In this document: piece by piece, positions 32,853 to 47,458 of the stretch
How positions within the stretch are numbered: the stretch's first letter is position 1
How the letters are laid out: each line of letters opens with the position of its first letter
From: Opisthocomus hoazin
Taxonomy: Eukaryota; Chordata; Aves; Opisthocomiformes; Opisthocomidae
DNA: 64,000 nucleotides
Assembly: GCF_030867145.1 (NCBI RefSeq)
Contig: NC_134418.1
Location: 58,627,682 to 58,691,681 of the forward strand
Direction of reading: 5' to 3'
Made by a program: the position numbers and the translations under genes
The notes under the pieces: model-generated
The model's input: the letters and a program-made list of their open reading frames with translations, nothing else
What the model was told of the DNA's origin: nothing
The model's database searches: none

Positions 32853-35800
32853 TGTTAAACCTTAATTTTTATAAAAATTTGAATATGTAGTTTGGACATG
32901 GTTTGTTCTGGTTCTAAACTATGAGAGTGAACTTACTTTAAAGTCTAGCTGGCTTGAAATGTAAAAACCTGGGCTCTCTTTAACAGCGCATGCCTCGCTG
33001 AAATGACGTTCTGAAATTTGTTGGTGAAGCTGCAGTTCATGCAGTATTTCTGCTTTGCTAACCAAAGATTTTTGCTTACACCATTTTGACAGAAAGTTGG
33101 ATATACTTAAAATACAGCTGCCAGTAGCATTACAACTGAGGTAAAAGTTTATATTGATAATCTTACAAATGTGTATTCTCACGTTTTTGGTAATTGTGTT
33201 AATTTGATGCTCTGTTACTTGGTCTTGGGAGTCATAGCCACTGAAATTAGTTATGTGATCAAGGAGAAAGATGTTTAGTGAGATGTAAGGCACTAGGCTT
33301 TGTAAAACTCAAGGGGATGTGGATGAGGCCAGGTCAGGGAAGAAGAGGAGAGTAAAAAAAACTACATGGAAAATGGAAATGTTGTGGGACCCCTGTATTT
33401 CTTTTGTACATCAGTAATGGTCCTTCTGTGATAATTTTCTGTAATTAGAAAGTCTATTTTTATGAAAGAATGATGAGTGAATTGTAGCTGTTACATATGC
33501 GTGCCAGAGCTCATGCCGAGACTGATCTTTGTGAAGTGGGGAATGGCAGGTGTCTTCTCCTTGAAGCAGCCTCAGTAGTGTCTCGCGCGGGCTTCCTGCA
33601 GCAGTGACATTTGGGCTTGCTGTTCAAGCAGGGGATGATGGGAGGAGCTGGTTAACATGGACTAAGAAGGAGACTATGGAAGATGCAAGAACTTTTACCA
33701 AAACAAGAAGCCTAATTAGTGATTACCTTAGTGAGTAATCTGCCTACCAAACCCACAGATAGTCTAAAAAGTATACAGTAGACGTTGATTATGAAACACA
33801 TGGAAGGGAAAAAAGACTTTCAATTTGAACTTCGTGTGAAAAATGAAGACTTTGGAAAACACTGAAATGAGTCGTCCTGTCCAGCTCTGCTAAAAGACTT
33901 ACTTCAGGCTGGTAAATGCAAGAATAGCTTTAGAACACAGGGGCCAACTCCATCCTAAAAGTCTTGGATTGAACAAAATATTTTTTTTTTTTTCCAGTGG
34001 CTTTTATTTGAGAGTATTTATCAAGAACAAAGTGTCAAGCTAAGGCACTTTAACAAACATGTAACAAGGAAAGAAACTTACACATCAGTGCTGTTTCTGG
34101 AGTATTTTTTTAAAGTTTTCTCACTGTGTTTAAACAGGGTTTGAATTTGACAACATGATTCCAGTCAGCATATTTAAATTTCACTTGAAAAAACTTCCAG
34201 TGCATTTAAGCAGGTTTTTAAATCTTTTCAGGATGCAGAAAAAACTTGATCTGTAGCATTGGTTAGGGATATTAGTGTTTTTTTTTTTTCTTTCTCTGTC
34301 TGCTGATGCACACAGCATCTTCTGTATTGGTTGAAAAATGAGTAAAACACATTTTTATATGTGTGTGTGAAACCATTCTGCTCAGTTGCACTGTACATAA
34401 TTTTTGTATAAAGATTATCAATGCTAACTCTGAAAAGTCTGGCTTTAAGCAGACCTCAACAGTAAGGTCTGATAGGTATGGAGGCGTTGTACTGCGGTCT
34501 GGTATACAGGTGTGCAGATGTACTACACCAGTCCTAGTAGATCTGACAGTTGCTTACGCAAAAAGGAATTAGCATTAATTAACATAACTTAATGGTTTAA
34601 ACATTCACAGCCAGAAATGTTCCAAATAACTTTTTTATTGTATTCTTTCCTGCAGCCTCCCCTCAGCTGCTTTCTGTAGCCATTTTATTTCAGATCCTTC
34701 ATTGTTATCAAAGATAGTTTTTATAGGCATTATCATCTGAAGCAGATACCATAGGTCCATCAGATGTGGCTAGTGATTCAGAAGACATCTTCAGCCCGCA
34801 AGTCCCAAAAAAAACTTAAATGCATAGTATAAGTTGGAGTTTAGCTGAAGATTTCTTGCTGTGCTTATAGGTGTCCGAAATATCTAAATTCAGTTCCTTT
34901 CCCTGGTTTGTGTGTAATTTTATACATGAAAACTAGGCTTAGACAATCGTCTCGGAGTTAAATGAAATAAATTAGCCCAGGAATGAGAGAAATAATCCAC
35001 GGTCAATGAACGATCATAAGGTGTAAAGGTTATTTCACTAGAACGCACACTACACCAATTCCTTAAGGCCTGAAAACCAAAAAACTGCTAATAATTTGCT
35101 TTATGCCGTTCAGCTCTTGGTGTCATTGAAAGCATGCTGTTTAACCCTGTGCCTTCAACAGAAATATAAAATGGACATAAACTGGAGAACGGTTGGATTC
35201 TGATATTGATAGGCAATTGTTGCATATTTAAAAGATAGTTGGAATTATGGCTAAAATATTTTCAGTATAAGGCTGAGGGCTTATGTACTGGCAACAGTGC
35301 AGGAACAATGCAGGGAACGAAACAAAAATTGGGTAGATAGGTGATGTAAAGAGAAAGTACAGAAGGTAAAGACCAGCAGCCCATATTACTGTGAAGTGCA
35401 AATGTGTTGTTGTCTAAAGCCAGCTGGTTTCAAAATAATCCAGAATAAGATAGCTGATTAAATTGTAATTTTAAGTGTTCAGGTTAGCCTGTTGAAGAGT
35501 AGCATTTCAGACATAGCCTTAGAAAGAGCGATTTAGAGTGTAGAGATGAGCTTGCGCAGGTGTGTATAGGACAGTGTGATTGTTGAGCCAGTGCCCATAA
35601 ATTGTGACTGAACCGTTCTGCTTAGGTAATGCTGCAGTAACTTTGGTCTCCTGTGTCGTCCAGAAGCAAGCACTTTGTCTTCTGCAGAGGTAGTTTGAAG
35701 TTGTCAACTTTTTCTGTGCTGCCGTGAGGTGACACGTGCTTTGTTTAATGCGACTCAGTTGTGGGGAACAGTTTAGCTTCCAGGCGAGCAGCAGTAACTG

Positions 35801-38800
35801 CTGCAACGATTGCTAGAGCAGCGGTCTGTCTCTTTTGGGTTAGAAGAGGTGACAAGCGTAATCTTTAGAGGTAAACGCCAGAAATGAAAGTGAATGTGAT
35901 AGGACAGCTCTGCGAAAAGTAATACTTGGCAGGTTTTCTGTTTGGCCAAAATAGCGTTTTTTGTCTGTCCATTGGAAATGTTTGTGAGAATTCAGTATCT
36001 TCTTCAAACAGTGAAGGCTTTTAGGTTGTGAGGGGAGGAAGCTTCATCAGGAGATGTAAAAAGTTGATCAGAATATTTTGGTTTTCAACAGCTTTTATCT
36101 GATCTTTGATCTGGGTTTGTACCTGACTGACTCTGGGAGTGGGCTGCTTTCTTTAAATGACTGCTGTTGAGATTGGTGCCCCTTCAGGAGCTTCAAGCAG
36201 AAATACTCAAGCATCGTAGGCTTTGCCAATCATCCAGGCAATTGTGGCTTCTGCCGGGACTTCATTCATCATCGTATTAACTGTACGTTGTCCCGTTGCA
36301 GACTTAACCTGTCCAGAGAGTGATCGGTTGCTCAGATGATGATGACACTGCTTTGTCCCCATGGGAAGAACAGTAGCTGCAGAGCTGGGTGGCAGGTTTT
36401 TTTCCAGCTGCTTTGGCGTCCTAGGGTTGCGGGGACAGAATTTGGAAATGCCTTTACATTTATCTGGGATGGGAATTGTGAGTTGAGTTTAGTCTCTGAG
36501 AGATGTGATGTCATGATTCCTTAGAGGGAATGGAGAAATTAAGCTGTTCCCTGCGTTCTTGAAGAGCTGCCTAACTGTTGATGTTCTTATCTTGGAAAAC
36601 ATTGATAGACAGAGAATGTGATAGTTTCATCTGTGCTGAGGAATAGAGAAGCCTGTGCTTGTTTCTAAATCAAGCCTATTTTTTTCCCCTCTGGCCAGTT
36701 AAGCCACAGCATTGCTTACCTGACAGTGTTAGATGCAAGTCTGAAACGAAACTGCATTCATATAGTCATGAGTCCTGTCTTTTTTAAGGGAATTTTCTGG
36801 AACACAACTTTTTACTGAACATGCAACTGAGATCATCTTGGCGTCAGCTGGGAACTGCAGTTTGCAACCTTATGTACAGAGTTTAGCATGAGTCTGTAAA
36901 CCCTTCCTCCTGACAAATTTGTGAAGGTGAATAGCGAAGATGTGTCATAGCTTTGGCAAACACCACTATGCAGTATGAAGCTGTTCATTCTTTGGCGAAG
37001 GATACTCTTGCTAAAACAAGGTTTACAGATTCTTTGCCGTGGTATTAATCCTGTTCAGACAGCGAATGCAGAAAAGTTAATTAATTCACAGATGCCTTAG
37101 AAATTGAAGGATCTATTCAATATAACCATTATTTTATTATTTTTCCTATTGCAAGGTTTGGGATGCTCTTACTAGAGCAAGAGGTCCCGATCTCTTCATG
37201 AGGTACTAGATTTTGTCTGTGTACTCGGGTGAGCGTTGAGGAAAGGATCACTGTTAGTGACTGTATGAGTGTACGAGTTCTCAGGTAACAAATTAGTGGA
37301 GAACAAGGCAGCTTCTGGAACGTGGCACTGATACATCCTTTTATAGAATGGATTAGTGTTGGCTGGAGAACTGAATTTAGTGTTTGGGACTGAGTGGTGT
37401 TCAGTCTCGATGTCTGTGAAGTCTCTTAAAGTCTTGCACCTCTTAAGCACATCTAACTGTTCTAGTTGATGTGTGTGCCTTGACAAACTTAGAAGTACAA
37501 ATTCTGCCGGTTTTTTGTTTGCATGTTTTGCTCAACTTTTGTATACCTCGGTTCTTCCACTGCACCCTTTCTTAGTTTTTCTCCTTATTGTGAAGCCCAG
37601 CGAGGATTTCATTCCTTAGAGTTTCAGGGGACTGCTATTAGAACCCACAGTGGTGACCTCTGAGAAGTTTGGGATTTTATTTTTTTTTGAGAGGCCAGAG
37701 GTCAAACCATATAGAAATACATCAGCCAGTTCAATTAAAATAGGTGCAATTGAGGTGCATGATGTTTGGATAAGGCTTTCTTGCTTCAGTGATGCTATAA
37801 TGAATAGAAAACCTTACCGCATAAGCTTATAAAGGCAGCATGCCATTCGTGTGTATTAAGCCTCTGTGTGATTCTGCAAGTCTCAGAAATAAATGCAAGC
37901 CCCCCAAAAGAGAACGAGCGTGGCTTTGCATAAGCTTATTTTGCAAACTGTCATGGCATTTTGTTAAAGTAGTAGTAATACTATAAAATCTTTGGGATAT
38001 AATTATTTCTGTGTAGTTGAGGTGCTTAATACAGTTAGCTTTGCATAAATAATGAAGGGGGTTTCATACATTTAGAAGACGAAAGTGTTCCATTGGTGAG
38101 TAGTAGTGCTATAAAAAGCAGGCCGAAGTTAACTGAAATGTGTAAGTCAAAGTGTGCAGTGAAGCACGTACAACGTATACTAGTGTAAGCCTCCTTTGAC
38201 CCCAATTTTTGTGGTATAAAAATCCTTTGGTTTGGGAGTTTATGGTTTGCCTGGGAGAGAGTTCTAAGCTTAGTAACAAGCTGCCATGGGACAAGTGCTG
38301 GCAGTGAGTCTAACCACCGTTAAGAGGTAGAACTTCCTTGTGTCGGTGAATCATGATCCCTGTTTCTGTTGTTGACTGTACTAGCTGCTCTTTTAATGGG
38401 TTTACAGTTTGAGTTGTATTTCGTGAGGCTATCTCTAAGTCTGGTTTACATAATGATTTACGTTGCCTGAGAATCCGTTCCAAATTCACTGAAAGCTGCA
38501 CTTCAAGGTATCATGCAATCACAAGCAATTGAATTAGAGCCGAGGTAGCTAGGTGGCTGTTACTTAATTTAGCTAGGCTTTTTTTCCCCTCTTACTTCAT
38601 ATGTGCTGCACTTCACACTCAGAATTACTGTTTTGGTGCAAAGGATCTGAATTCTCATAGCCTTAACTTTATAAATTGGGAAAGAAGTGAAAAAGCATTG
38701 TGTTTGCATAACCATAAATGATATGAGAAAACTCAAGCTTTAAGAAAACGCAGGTAACCCTGAAGAATATTTTTGCACATAATACTCCTTCCGATATTGA

Positions 38801-38923
38801 TGCGACTGATGTAGAAAAACATTCCAACTTTTCAGAATGAAAACATAAAAAGACAGGCCTGTGGAAAGCCATTGACCAATTGCCTTGAAACTTCTGGATG
38901 CAAAACTATATCCTTGAAACAGC

Positions 38924-38941
38924 TTTTTTTTTTTTTTTTTT
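38924..38941. repeat. T18 homopolymer
   Basis: Eighteen T in the intergenic region; no retroposon body recognised beside it. Confidence 0.8.
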
Positions 38942-41143
38942 AACGTGGCTGATGTGGCATTGTACTGGCCACACACGCAGTATGCTGTGCTTTACGGGGG
39001 GAGGCAGGAAAAAAAGGAAGATGAAAAGAGAAGTTGCCGTTTTTGCTGCTTAACTGAAGCTAAAACATCTCTGGTTCACAGGGCAGGAGACCCGAAACAG
39101 AAGTAGGCTGTAGTTGACCAGTCAGCCCTCCTAACCTTGTTTTCCTTCCCACAGCTACCCTGCAATGTTTGTCTCCACCCTTTAGAGACCTGAACTTTTT
39201 TTCCCCTTTCTCGCACATACACCTACCCTGCCAGACAGGGCTTCTGTTTGCTGCCTTCCCGTACCCGCTGAGGAATCTTTTTCATGTAACTTAGCTAGGC
39301 AGTGCCTGGGGACTCCGAGTGCTTCTGAATTATGAACCAGTATTTTATGCAATTGCTAGGGCAAGTAATGCCTCTTGAGGTGCAAAGCAGGAAGAAAGGG
39401 GGAAGGGGCAGCTTAGAAAAGAATCTTACCCCATTAATTGCTGCAGTGGTTTTGGTTGGGAGCAAAGCTTGTAAAAACACAGGAAAAAAAGGGGTTAAAC
39501 TTTCTTAATTCTTTAGGTTAGATGAGTATAGGTGAAACAACTGCCATGTATTACAATTAGGAATCCGGAGTGCAGATAAGGGGGGGCAGAGAGTTGAAGG
39601 GGAAGAGCTCAATGTTGTCAGTCTCACTGAATTTTTAAAGAGGAGTTACCATGTAGCATATGCTGACACATACATGGTGAATAATTTAGGGTGTGGACAG
39701 TGGAGGGGGCAGGCAGCTGTACCTTCTGAGCCAGCTGCAGCCAACTGATAAGCTCTGCTAGAAGAGTTGTGCTAGGAGGAAGTAGCAGTAATCATAGTTT
39801 GTGGTTACAAGATTGTGGGTCATTGCCGGGAAGCTGAAAGGATAAACAGCGGATCAGCATCCTTGGCATTAACAGAATAAAAAAACAAGAGGTCTTGAAA
39901 AGTCTCCAAATTGCCACCAAGATGTTTGCTGAACAATGTGTGACTCCAGCCACGCAGTGGCTTTCTCATGTCGGTGTTGAGCTGTCCGCTGTTAACTGTC
40001 AAAGCAGGAGGTGGCAGAAGGAAGCTCAGTTGTACCCTTCTGTCCTCCAGCTAAACCTTCACAGCTGTGACCAAGTGTGGAGGACTCTGGGGTGAATATT
40101 GAGGAAAAATTGTTATTTGTCAGCTTGCTAGGCATAGTAAATTACTTAATTAGACTAAATTGCCTAATTTTCTTTTTTTTTATAAAGTATCTTTTTGTGT
40201 GAGTGGAATTCCTGAGGGCATAGCTCCAGGCCTATAAAACTGTATTTGTCAATATGACCACTGCTGACGAACTGTATTGAAAAAATGCTGAATCAACATA
40301 ATGGAATGTTTATCGACAGATAAGTTTTCAAGATGATTTTGCATCTTAAACCTTGTAAGTGCTTAATCACTTTTTGGAGTCATGATAGCTTCCTGTGGTG
40401 AAGAAGCCCTTCTAACAGAGAACCGTACCTTGGGAAATGATTGTATGCTGAATGCTCTTTATTTTGCTAGTATATAAAAAGTGCCAGAAACTTAGGTGGC
40501 TGTTTGCTCTTTAACTCACTAATAATTAAAACTTTAAATACTTTCAGAATATTGTGGCACTTTTGGGAAATACTGTATAAACATCAGAATGCACGCTGAA
40601 TATTGATATGCAAAGGGTTAATTGAAGTTACAGTGTACCTTTCCTTCTTCCGGTAGATCTGTCCCAGTTTAGACTAGCTGAAGATCTTTGCACTTGCCAA
40701 AACAATCTTGGAGGCTTGCAGGCAGTGATCTCTTGTGGTTTTTAGATCCTTTCTTACATGCTGCCGCTGCCGTTGTGCCTATCTGCAGTCCTAGCGGTGA
40801 GGAAACAGAGCTCTTCCATGGAACTGTGACACTCTTAGCAGCTATCAAAGGTACAGGCAATAATTTGAGCACCAGATTATTTGGGTCTACTGGGCTGAGA
40901 ATTTAGCTGTAAACAAAATGAGTGTGAGTAGTATCTTAAGGTAGCTACATCTTGAAGAGATCAGGGCCCTTCTTTCACCAAGGACTGAGCTGAAGAGACA
41001 AGGTTCTTCTCAGATTCCTGAGGCTCTTTATTATGTAGTTTCTAGCCAAAAAACTATTTTCTGCCTTCCCCATTTCCAGTGCAAGTATCAAAATACTAAA
41101 ATTTTGGCTAGTACCAATTTGTAGTTGGACAGTACAAGAGTAT

Positions 41144-41406
41144 GACAGGACACGAGGAGATAGAATGAAGCTGCATCAGGAGAGGTTCAGATTGGACATC
41201 AGGAAAAGGTTCTTCACTGAGAGGGTGGTTGGTCACTGGAACAGACTCCCCAAGGAAGTAGTTGCAGCACTGAGCCTGTCAGTTCAGGGAGCATCTGGAT
41301 GACACTTCTAGTCATGTGGTTTAGTTTTAGGTAGTCCTGTCGGGAGCAGGGAGTTGGACTTTATGATCCTTATGAGTCCCTTCCAACTTGAGATATTCTG
41401 TGATCC
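41144..41406 (+). mobile_element. CR1 LINE, truncated 3' end
   Basis: About 260 bp matching the familiar CR1 3' region: GGTTCAGATTGGACATCAGG, CTTCACTGAGAGGGTGGTT, CACTGGAACAGACTCCCC, GGAGTTGGACTTTATGATCC, CTTCCAACTTGAGATATTCT, ending in the ATTCTGTGATCC tail typical of the family. It is 5'-truncated as almost all CR1 copies are, with no reverse transcriptase. CR1 is the main LINE of birds and other reptiles, and this is the best single clue to the lineage. Confidence 0.9.
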
Positions 41407-44400
41407 TTCTAGTACTCCTTATTCTCTTTTTCTGCAGTAGTCTTTCCTTTTTGTTACAATAAGAATCGAGCATGTAATGCTCTTTTTACAGATGGGTATG
41501 TATAAAGCAGTATTTTTAGTGCCATTGATGTACTAAGTCCTTCAGGAGAAAAAAATAGAGTCCATATTAAAGTATGTCTGGCTGATGCACCTGCATGAGT
41601 CAGTCTCTAACGCTTACTCCTGAGATGTTTGTACAGCGTGTAGCATCCTGGGCTGCATGAGGATGCCATTCCGTTACTAAGGGGATCACGCTGGAACTGT
41701 TTAGACAAGTGAAGATCTTGTCATATCTCAGCAGGCTCTTGGCTTATGGTGTTGCATCTGTGGGGCTTGAGTCGATTCAGTGGGGGCTTCATTGATAAGA
41801 GTTCTTGTAAGTGCTGAAATAATCATTAATCTTTCAGGAGGGGGGAAAAAGTATCTCTTGAGTATCCTGTTTTCCATAAAGTTACTTTGAGTATTTGCTG
41901 ATGCGTGCAGTAGGGTCACTTTTGCAGAGATGAAGGGACAGAATTTGTCCTAGCACTGAAACCAGGTGTGTTACCCCCACTGAAGGTCTGAGAAGCAGAG
42001 GTTCTGACCTGCCCCTCTGGTTTGTCTGGAGCGACTGAGCTAGAAAAAGAAGTGCACCTCCAAACCCACTTAAGTTTACTCATCCAGTTTATCAGCTATA
42101 AATTTTTGTTGACATTCTCATAATACTCACCTGCACGGAAGGCAGTCATTAAGACAGCAGGCTGGGTATATGTTTCATCTTTATCGTAATCCGTTTGGTA
42201 TGTCCTGCACTCAGCTGGCAGGATGCCACAAGAAGTACACAGCGTGCATTTGACTCGGTGAAGCCTCCCAAACTTCCGTCGTGGGAGAAACAGTTTGTTG
42301 CCTGCGATACCCACGTTTTCAGGGAGGCATTTAGAGACGAGTCATACGTTGTATTGTGGTCACAGATGACTGTCTAGTTTTAGACCTTTAAGAAAGGCTA
42401 AGCAAGCTGTTTTGTAATCTCCCCATACGCACTACTGATTTCCTGTAAGTGCCAGAGAATCAGTTTTGATTCTAGATTTGTTTTAATGATAGTTTACGGG
42501 GAGCTTGGACAGCACCATACTTAGTGTTAAGACAGTGACTTTGCTGCTTGTCAGGCAAAGGGTAAATGGCAATGGTCAGTGTTACATAATCTAATATAGC
42601 GACTAGGATTGTTTCAAAATTGTGTATAAATTGAAGAGAATAAAAGCTATGGGAATTCCACCTTCTAAAGAACTTGTCTTTAGAAATCTTGTCATGCTGG
42701 CTTTTAAGATCCTTGTGCTTTTTGTGTCTGTGCTATGGAAGGTGGGGACCAGAAACCCAAATCCTGTGGTTTGAGCCCATCTCAAAACAAGATGTGACGT
42801 AGAGGTATAAATACAGGCTTTTGCCCCTGGCATACCTGGTGAAGTTTAAGGGTATACTCAAGGTATCACCTGCCTTTCTGCTTATGCAATTTTAAAATTA
42901 TTCTTACCTATTTCTTGCTTTTTCCCCTCCATATAGGATTTGCCTGGAGCAGTAGCTTCCCTTCCACATACGTATTTCTAATTACTCATGATTGTTAGTG
43001 TTGAATAATTTTGTTTGCTAAGGAAATCCCCTTGCAATGACCTACAGACTTTACAACAATTATGAAAGAAACATTAGGCCTACCACTTAGATTGTCATTT
43101 TGTATTTTGCTCATGATAGCCCAGTACAACATTCTCTTCTAGTGATGTATTAATAGTGTCCTCATCTAAAAGCAATGTTAATTTATTTCCTCAATTTATT
43201 TTTAACATCTTTTTTGGATGAAATTCAAGATGAATACAGAATAATGCCTGAAATGTGTTTTTTCTCTCTGTCCTATACCAATCCATAGCTGGAGGGCTCC
43301 GTCCACCATACTACCTTTACTCCAGCCCAGAGAGTAACTATTTTCCATGGCAGTTCTATGTTTTGCAGAGACAGGCATGAAACAGAGGACAGGCGCTATG
43401 CTGAGGAGCTGCAGGGCTTTCACACAGACATGCCGTGCTGTTCTAAGGTACTTATAGTCGTGCAAACACCAGTCCAGTTTTACACCAGCATTTATCCAAC
43501 ACGTCTGCATTGATACTGCTGCATCTATACAAAAACTCCCCAAAGCAGATGATCCTTTAGTTATGTTGCATCTTTGACAAGTGGTCTGTGGTGGTGGTAC
43601 CTGCAAGGTTGTACGGTTCCAAAAAGAGATGGCAAGCCCTGATATGGACTGCTGTGAACACGAGTCCTGTTCTGCTTCAGAGGTGGTAACCTTCAGCAGA
43701 AGAATGGTCCAGGGTGGACAGGTGGGGGCAGTAATCTCTTAAACTACTGCAGCCAAATCTGTGAGAACATGTTCCTTTAAAACCTTTTCGTGAACTCATG
43801 GAACATGAATTTGAAAGAGAAAGCAGCAGCAGCCTGTCGTGATGATAGAGATTGCATAGTAATTGGAAACAAAAGACTTCTGGACTAACACGGCAGAATT
43901 TGGGCAGCTTCAATGGAACTACTCTGAATTCTAATACAGCCAAAGGCATGGGTTTGCCTTCAGCTTTTTGTCTTAGTTGATAAATAATATCTGCTTGCAG
44001 TATCGCAAAGTAAGAATTGTAGTAACCTCCTAAATTTGTGGCATTTCAGAAAGAAATTCAGTATGCTACACAGTAAAAGAAAGCCACACAAAAGATCTTT
44101 CTCTGTCTTAAGATTTTAAAAGATAAAACCACAGCCTTTAAGACTCTAGTATCTTTAAACAGCAAAAATGTCATTTGTTTAAAAATACCCTCAAACAAAC
44201 AAAAAACAAACCGTAAAACTGGGACATGAAAATGAGACATGATTTAACTTAATTATAAGCCTTGAACAAGGAAACAGCGTGTTCTCAGAATACTTAATTA
44301 CAGCATTGTTTTTAGGTTGAGGTTTTTTTGTGTGTGTTGCTCCAGTCAGCCTTCAGCAGAAAGAATAAAAGGCAAAGAAAACACGGAAGTACAGTAAACA

Positions 44401-44463
44401 TATTGAAATGCAGTTTCCTTCTTACTGGGAAGCTACCACATGACTTGCTGAAAAAGATTTATT

Positions 44464-44477
44464 AAAAAAAAAAAAAA
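44464..44477. repeat. A14 homopolymer
   Basis: Fourteen A in intergenic DNA. No retroposon or retrocopy recognised upstream of it. Confidence 0.8.
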
Positions 44478-47282
44478 GGCCAGCTTGCAGTTGTCCTTTG
44501 GTAGCATTAAAACTTAATTCTCTCTAAATCTGCTTCTTGAGAAATAATATCCTACAAGATCTCTCAAGCAACACTACAGTGTTTAAATGCTTTTAGTGTT
44601 GTGTGAGTGAATTTAAGGAAAACACACTGAATTGATTGTCCTGAAAGCATTACTTATTGACAGATGAAGGCAGAAACAGGCAGAAACAAGGCTTTTTACT
44701 ATTAACGATTTTATAGTCTGAACTTCTAAAGGTGAGAAGATACTAATTTTGACTGAATTCTACAACATGGAAAGCCAGTTGGGGTAACTCGGTCTTCTAC
44801 GATGGTAGTCTTTTTTTTTTGCCAGCCTCACTAAAAGATACCTGGGAGTTGAACTGATAGTCAATATATTGAATGTGGGTTGCTCAGTCTTAAAAATACA
44901 CACACAGTAACTGTTCCAACAGCTACATTTCTGCACAGACTTCTGCTGCCAAACCGTATGGGTCCCAGCCGTGCCTTTTTGAAGATGGTAGCAGAGATTT
45001 TTTCAGTGACAAAAAGAAAATCAGCTACTGTTTCTCTCCTTGGATCAGTATTTCTCAGAACTGTGCCCCCCTGTGCTCTCACAGGTGGAAAAAGATACCT
45101 CTGATTATATCATGTACTTTTTCTTTATATGGTAGATGAATGGAAGGACTGGCATTTTTATGTTGTGTTGAAGGGTTGTCAGTTCAAAAGGATTTTGATC
45201 AAAAATACAAAGGCATGTTGACCGTGTTCAGTAATGTTTTAACGACATATCTAGGGTGGATTCTTATGGTGTGCTGAATTAGGTGTGTGAAAGCGAGGAG
45301 CTAAAATAAAACTCTGGTATCCTTATTCTTGTCTGCAGTTCACTCTTGCACTCTGTGCTGCATACCAGGAGCAGCAGGATGTTTTTTGTGTCAGTCACGT
45401 TTTATTCTTATGTGATTTGGTGTATGAATTGTATATATGTTGTTAAAAGTAATTAACTCTTTGGCATCCCAAGGTGCTTTATGTATTCTTTCCTCCTCTA
45501 ATTTTACAGTCTATAATTATAGACAATAAGAAAACATAAGGACAGACATGGAAAAACTGAATAAAGTCCTGCAGTTAATTGGGTTTTCTTTGAATGCTGT
45601 GGGTTGGTTGCACTTCTGTGCAGAATCACGTGTATGCACCTACATGCATTTAGCAGTTTGCTTTCTTTGTATGTGCAGTGACCTGACTCTTCTGTTAAAA
45701 AGAAAAAAATTATATAGTAACAGGAAGATAAGTGACGCTACTGGCAGTGTTACTTCTTTAAAGGAATTTGCAAGGTTTTCTGTTACTTAAGCATATTTTA
45801 CCTCCTCGCTTAAGTGTATTCTGAGATAGCAAATTACCTGCCTGACCAGGATTCTGACCTGGTTCATAAATGAAGTAAAAATCGCACAAATCCAAATGGA
45901 ACATTCATTTAATCAACTATGCTTTAAGAATAAGCAAGAAAAAAATCACCACCACCAAAAAAAAAACACCAGACCCCACCCCAAAATGCTACAAACCATA
46001 AGCTAAGCTAAGGTCATGGAGTGGCTGCTTGAAATGAGCTCTTTCAATTCCGTGTTGAGCTGTGTGAGGAATAAAGTCATCTGCATCCAAAGAAAAGCAA
46101 ACCAACTGCTTTCTGATCCGCTCACAGCTGAGCAGGCATACAGGGAATCTAGGCTTGAAAGTTCTTAGATACTCTTGTGTTTTGTGCTGTCACAACATTT
46201 GGAAGGTACGTGGGCAAGTCACTTCTGCAATTGCGAGAGTCTTCAAAGTCTGAGCACTTCTCTACATTGCGAAATATGATGGGAGTGGATTGCACAGCTG
46301 TTTTCCACCTGCTGTACAGCTTCAGCTGGAGGAACAGCTAGACAAAGTGCAACCAAGCCATAGTGTGAAACATCTCCAGTCCACGGAGGTGATCGAGGCC
46401 CCTCGGCACATGAAGCAGGGAGGCTGGCTACCCCTACAAGAGTAGCTTGGCCACTCCTGGCCCTGCGCTCCTTCCACCGAGCCATTTAAGAACTTTTTGC
46501 TTTCATTCCTGGGTTTGGGCTGTGAAAGAAGGGATTAGACTAGCAAGGGCACACAGGAATGCTACGGTGTAGTTTGGAAACCATACTTCGGGTTGTTCCC
46601 TTGGAGCTGACCCTTCTGCTACTTTGCAGATGAACAGACTCCATTTTTATAAAAGAAATTCACAGCAACAGTGGAAGCGCTGCTTTATGAGAAACTACTT
46701 TTTAAATGAGATATTCATGATGTTTGTTTCGGTTTTACACGCCTCTGTAATTTTATGGGAAAGAGGAGGTGGAAGTCTGAGGCCACATAAAATCTCATGG
46801 CTGGCAGAAGCCAATACTGGAAGTACCTGTTGCAGTCCTGTCACAGCTCTTCCTCGTTCCTCCCACTTCACCGCACTGTTCGGAGCTCTCAGGGAGTTTG
46901 CTGCATCTAAGGGATTTGTGACCTCGCACTGCTCCTGCTCTCAATGCTCCACGCGCTGCTGTTTTTGATTTCTCCCCTCACGTCGTGCCGGTGCTTGAGC
47001 AGTGGCGCGGGCAGGGGGACAGTGCGAGCGCCCCTCACCGCTTTGGCGGGAAAGCGGTCGCGGCCCCCTCGCTCGCTGCCGGGGGCGCCCATGGCGGGCC
47101 GCGCTCAGCCGCCGACGGCGGGGCACAGCTGCTCTCCAGCCGAGGGAACGTCCTCGGCAGCGCCATCTTCCCTTTTCCCCCGACAGCGGGGCCGAGCAGC
47201 CATTAACGGGCGGCGGGAGGAGGCGCCCGGTCGCCCCACCCCCAGCGGCCGCTAACGGCCCGAGGCGCCGCCTGTTTGGACG

Positions 47283-47330
47283 CTGTCTGTCCATCCGTCT
47301 GTCCATCCGTCTGTCCGTCGGTTTGTTGTC
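47283..47330. repeat. Imperfect tetranucleotide repeat (CTGT/CCAT/CCGT)
   Basis: About twelve degenerate four-base units with a 12-base higher-order pattern (CTGTCCATCCGT repeated) in the MANBA promoter or 5'UTR, about 130 bp before the start codon. Likely length-variable. Confidence 0.8.
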
Positions 47331-47458
47331 CCGCGGCAGCGCCTCCGCCCGCCATGGCGGTGAGGCGGCCGTGGCGTGGGGCCGCCGCTCCACCCGGGCC
47401 GCCCGTCCGCTCCTCCCGGCGGCCATGCCGGCAGTCCGGGGGGCGGGCGGGCGCCGCC

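Larger units (their letters stand above)
31116..32870 (+). other. UBE2D3: UBE2D3 3'UTR (inferred end)
   Basis: About 1.75 kb after the stop with repeated canonical AATAAA signals and no open frame of interest. The last AATAAA at 32847 is followed by a TGGTTTGTTCTGG-type GT-rich segment, so I place the distal end just after it. Earlier signals would give shorter 3'UTRs. Confidence 0.65.
32871..46980. other. UBE2D3-MANBA intergenic region
   Basis: About 14 kb of AT-rich DNA between the UBE2D3 3' end and the MANBA CpG island. Apart from a CR1 fragment (41144-41406) and homopolymers (T13 at 33981, T18 at 38924, A14 at 44464) I recognise nothing. The longest open frame, 134 codons on the minus strand at 43202-43606, resembles no family I know. 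Confidence 0.7.

Noticed and set aside
43202-43606. 134-codon open frame on the minus strand in the intergenic region
   Set aside because: No domain, no homologue recognised and no supporting splice or promoter signal. The length is within what chance gives across 64 kb and six frames.
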